Source: Chloroflexota bacterium (GTDB taxonomy: Bacteria > Chloroflexota > Anaerolineae > Promineifilales > Promineifilaceae). From it: 5,145 nucleotides of DNA. The DNA lies in assembly GCA_008501785.1 (NCBI GenBank), contig QQUD01001049.1:1-5145 (forward strand), given 5' to 3'. The notes beneath the pieces are model-generated. The model was not told the DNA's origin, did no database searches, and worked only from the letters and a program-made list of their open reading frames with translations. Position numbers and translations under genes: made by a program. Shown here in pieces: positions 4,472 to 5,145 of this stretch. Position 1 is the first letter of the stretch; each line of letters starts with the position of its first letter.

Positions 4472-5145
4472 ATGAGTGTAACGCAGGAAATTAAAAGCCG
4501 ACTAGATATTATAGACATCGTCTCTGAGTCCGTCTCATTGCGCAAATCAGGGCGATCCTACTCCGGCTTTTGTCCCTTCCATCAAAATTCTCGTACCCCC
4601 GCATTTTACATCTTCCCTGAAACCCAAACCTGGCACTGCTTTGGCGCTTGTGCCGAAGGTGGCGACGTTTTTTCCTACGTCATGAAAAAAGAAGGGTGGG
4701 ATTTCAAAGAGGCCCTGAAAAACCTGGCCGAAAAAGCTGGGGTAGAGCTAAAACCCGATAAGCCAGGTGATAAAAAACGTCGCGTACGAGAAGACAAACT
4801 AGCAGATTTAATGGCGTCGGCGGCCGATTACTTCCATCAGCTTTATTTGCACGCACCACAAGGCGAAATAGCCCGTCAATACATTGGACGTCGTAGTTTA
4901 AACGAAGAAACCATCTCCGCGTTTAGCCTGGGTTTTGCGCTTAATTCGTGGGATGCGTGCCGTACACATTTCACATCTCAGGGGTACACAGACCAGGATT
5001 TACTCGATGTGGGGTTGCTCACCGAGAATGTTGATCGCGGTACGCGGTATGATCGGTTCCGCAACCGGTTGATGATTCCGATTCGGGATGGAAACGGCCG
5101 TATCGTCGGTTTCGGCGCACGCACATTAGAAAAAGACGGCATTCC
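4472..5145 (+). CDS. dnaG: DNA primase DnaG, N-terminal part (3' end outside window)
   Basis: DnaG synthesises the RNA primers for replication together with the replicative helicase. The first 224 residues are visible. Residues 1-95 hold the N-terminal zinc-binding domain, with CPFH (34-37), TPAF and WHCFGACAEGGD (54-65); the ligands are probably C34, H37, C56 and C60. A linker of about 95-115 follows. The start of the primase catalytic core comes next, with the conserved DRFRNRLMIPIRDGNGRIVGFGAR (194-217); the TOPRIM acidic residues lie beyond the window. ATG 4472 is the first start after an in-frame TAA (4466-4468), and MSVTQEIKSRLDIIDIVS is the normal N-terminus. The ribosome binding site is poor (AAGAGCGAAG, 4451-4460). 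In the common zinc-ribbon motif the last cysteines are C-x2-C; here they are C-x3-C, probably a lineage trait. The gene is richer in G+C than the genes at 1628-4149, as expected for a core gene. Confidence 0.95.
   Translation, partial: MSVTQEIKSRLDIIDIVSESVSLRKSGRSYSGFCPFHQNSRTPAFYIFPETQTWHCFGACAEGGDVFSYVMKKEGWDFKEALKNLAEKAGVELKPDKPGDKKRRVREDKLADLMASAADYFHQLYLHAPQGEIARQYIGRRSLNEETISAFSLGFALNSWDACRTHFTSQGYTDQDLLDVGLLTENVDRGTRYDRFRNRLMIPIRDGNGRIVGFGARTLEKDGI

Noticed and set aside
5088..5101. AACGGCCGT core inside dnaG as another repeat copy
   Set aside because: It encodes the conserved DGNGRIVGFG of primase and has no flanking similarity to the repeat, so it is coincidence.

Overview
The window looks like an accessory stretch of a bacterial chromosome that ends in a core gene. 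The last 674 bases are the 5' part of dnaG (DNA primase). The organism is probably a member of the Chloroflexota or a similarly complex filamentous or multicellular lineage. This is an inference from three things: the style of the DnaG zinc finger (CFGAC), the coiled-coil module with a TPPxIxxEIEDIExEI signature, and a death-like effector-associated domain. These are all things I associate with Chloroflexota and cyanobacteria. No rRNA or other taxonomic marker is present.

Layout: (1) 1-165, the C-terminal end of an unrecognised plus-strand gene, followed by a weak terminator. (2) 253-543, a minus-strand hypothetical protein of 96 aa whose 3' end lies in a dispersed palindromic repeat. (3) 544-748, a divergent intergenic region with a perfect 9+9 inverted repeat just ahead of a small Xre-family regulator (749-961). 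(4) 981-1075, an 89-bp MITE-like element with perfect 11-bp terminal inverted repeats, a TAG target duplication and an internal 15-bp hairpin. (5) 1093-1257, a short frame that looks like the decayed C-terminus of a family 1 glycoside hydrolase, with a 26-bp perfect palindrome at its start. (6) 1258-1627, no convincing gene. (7) 1628-4149, three plus-strand genes that are AT-richer than dnaG: a 190-aa coiled-coil protein, a 268-aa protein with about seven membrane segments, and a 282-aa protein with the same N-terminal coiled coil plus a C-terminal effector-associated (EAD7-like) domain. (8) 4150-4471, dispersed repeat copies, a 13-bp tandem repeat, a promoter and a structured leader. (9) 4472-5145, dnaG, cut by the window end.

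The 1628-4149 block is the best candidate for an uncharacterised system. Two proteins with the same coiled-coil N-terminus flank a membrane protein, and one carries an adaptor-type domain known from NTP-dependent conflict (immune or programmed-death-like) systems. No recognisable effector (TIR, caspase, CHAT) or NTPase is in the window, so any immune role is inference. The dispersed ACGGCCGT-centred repeat occurs on both sides of this block in the same orientation and sits inside two reading frames.
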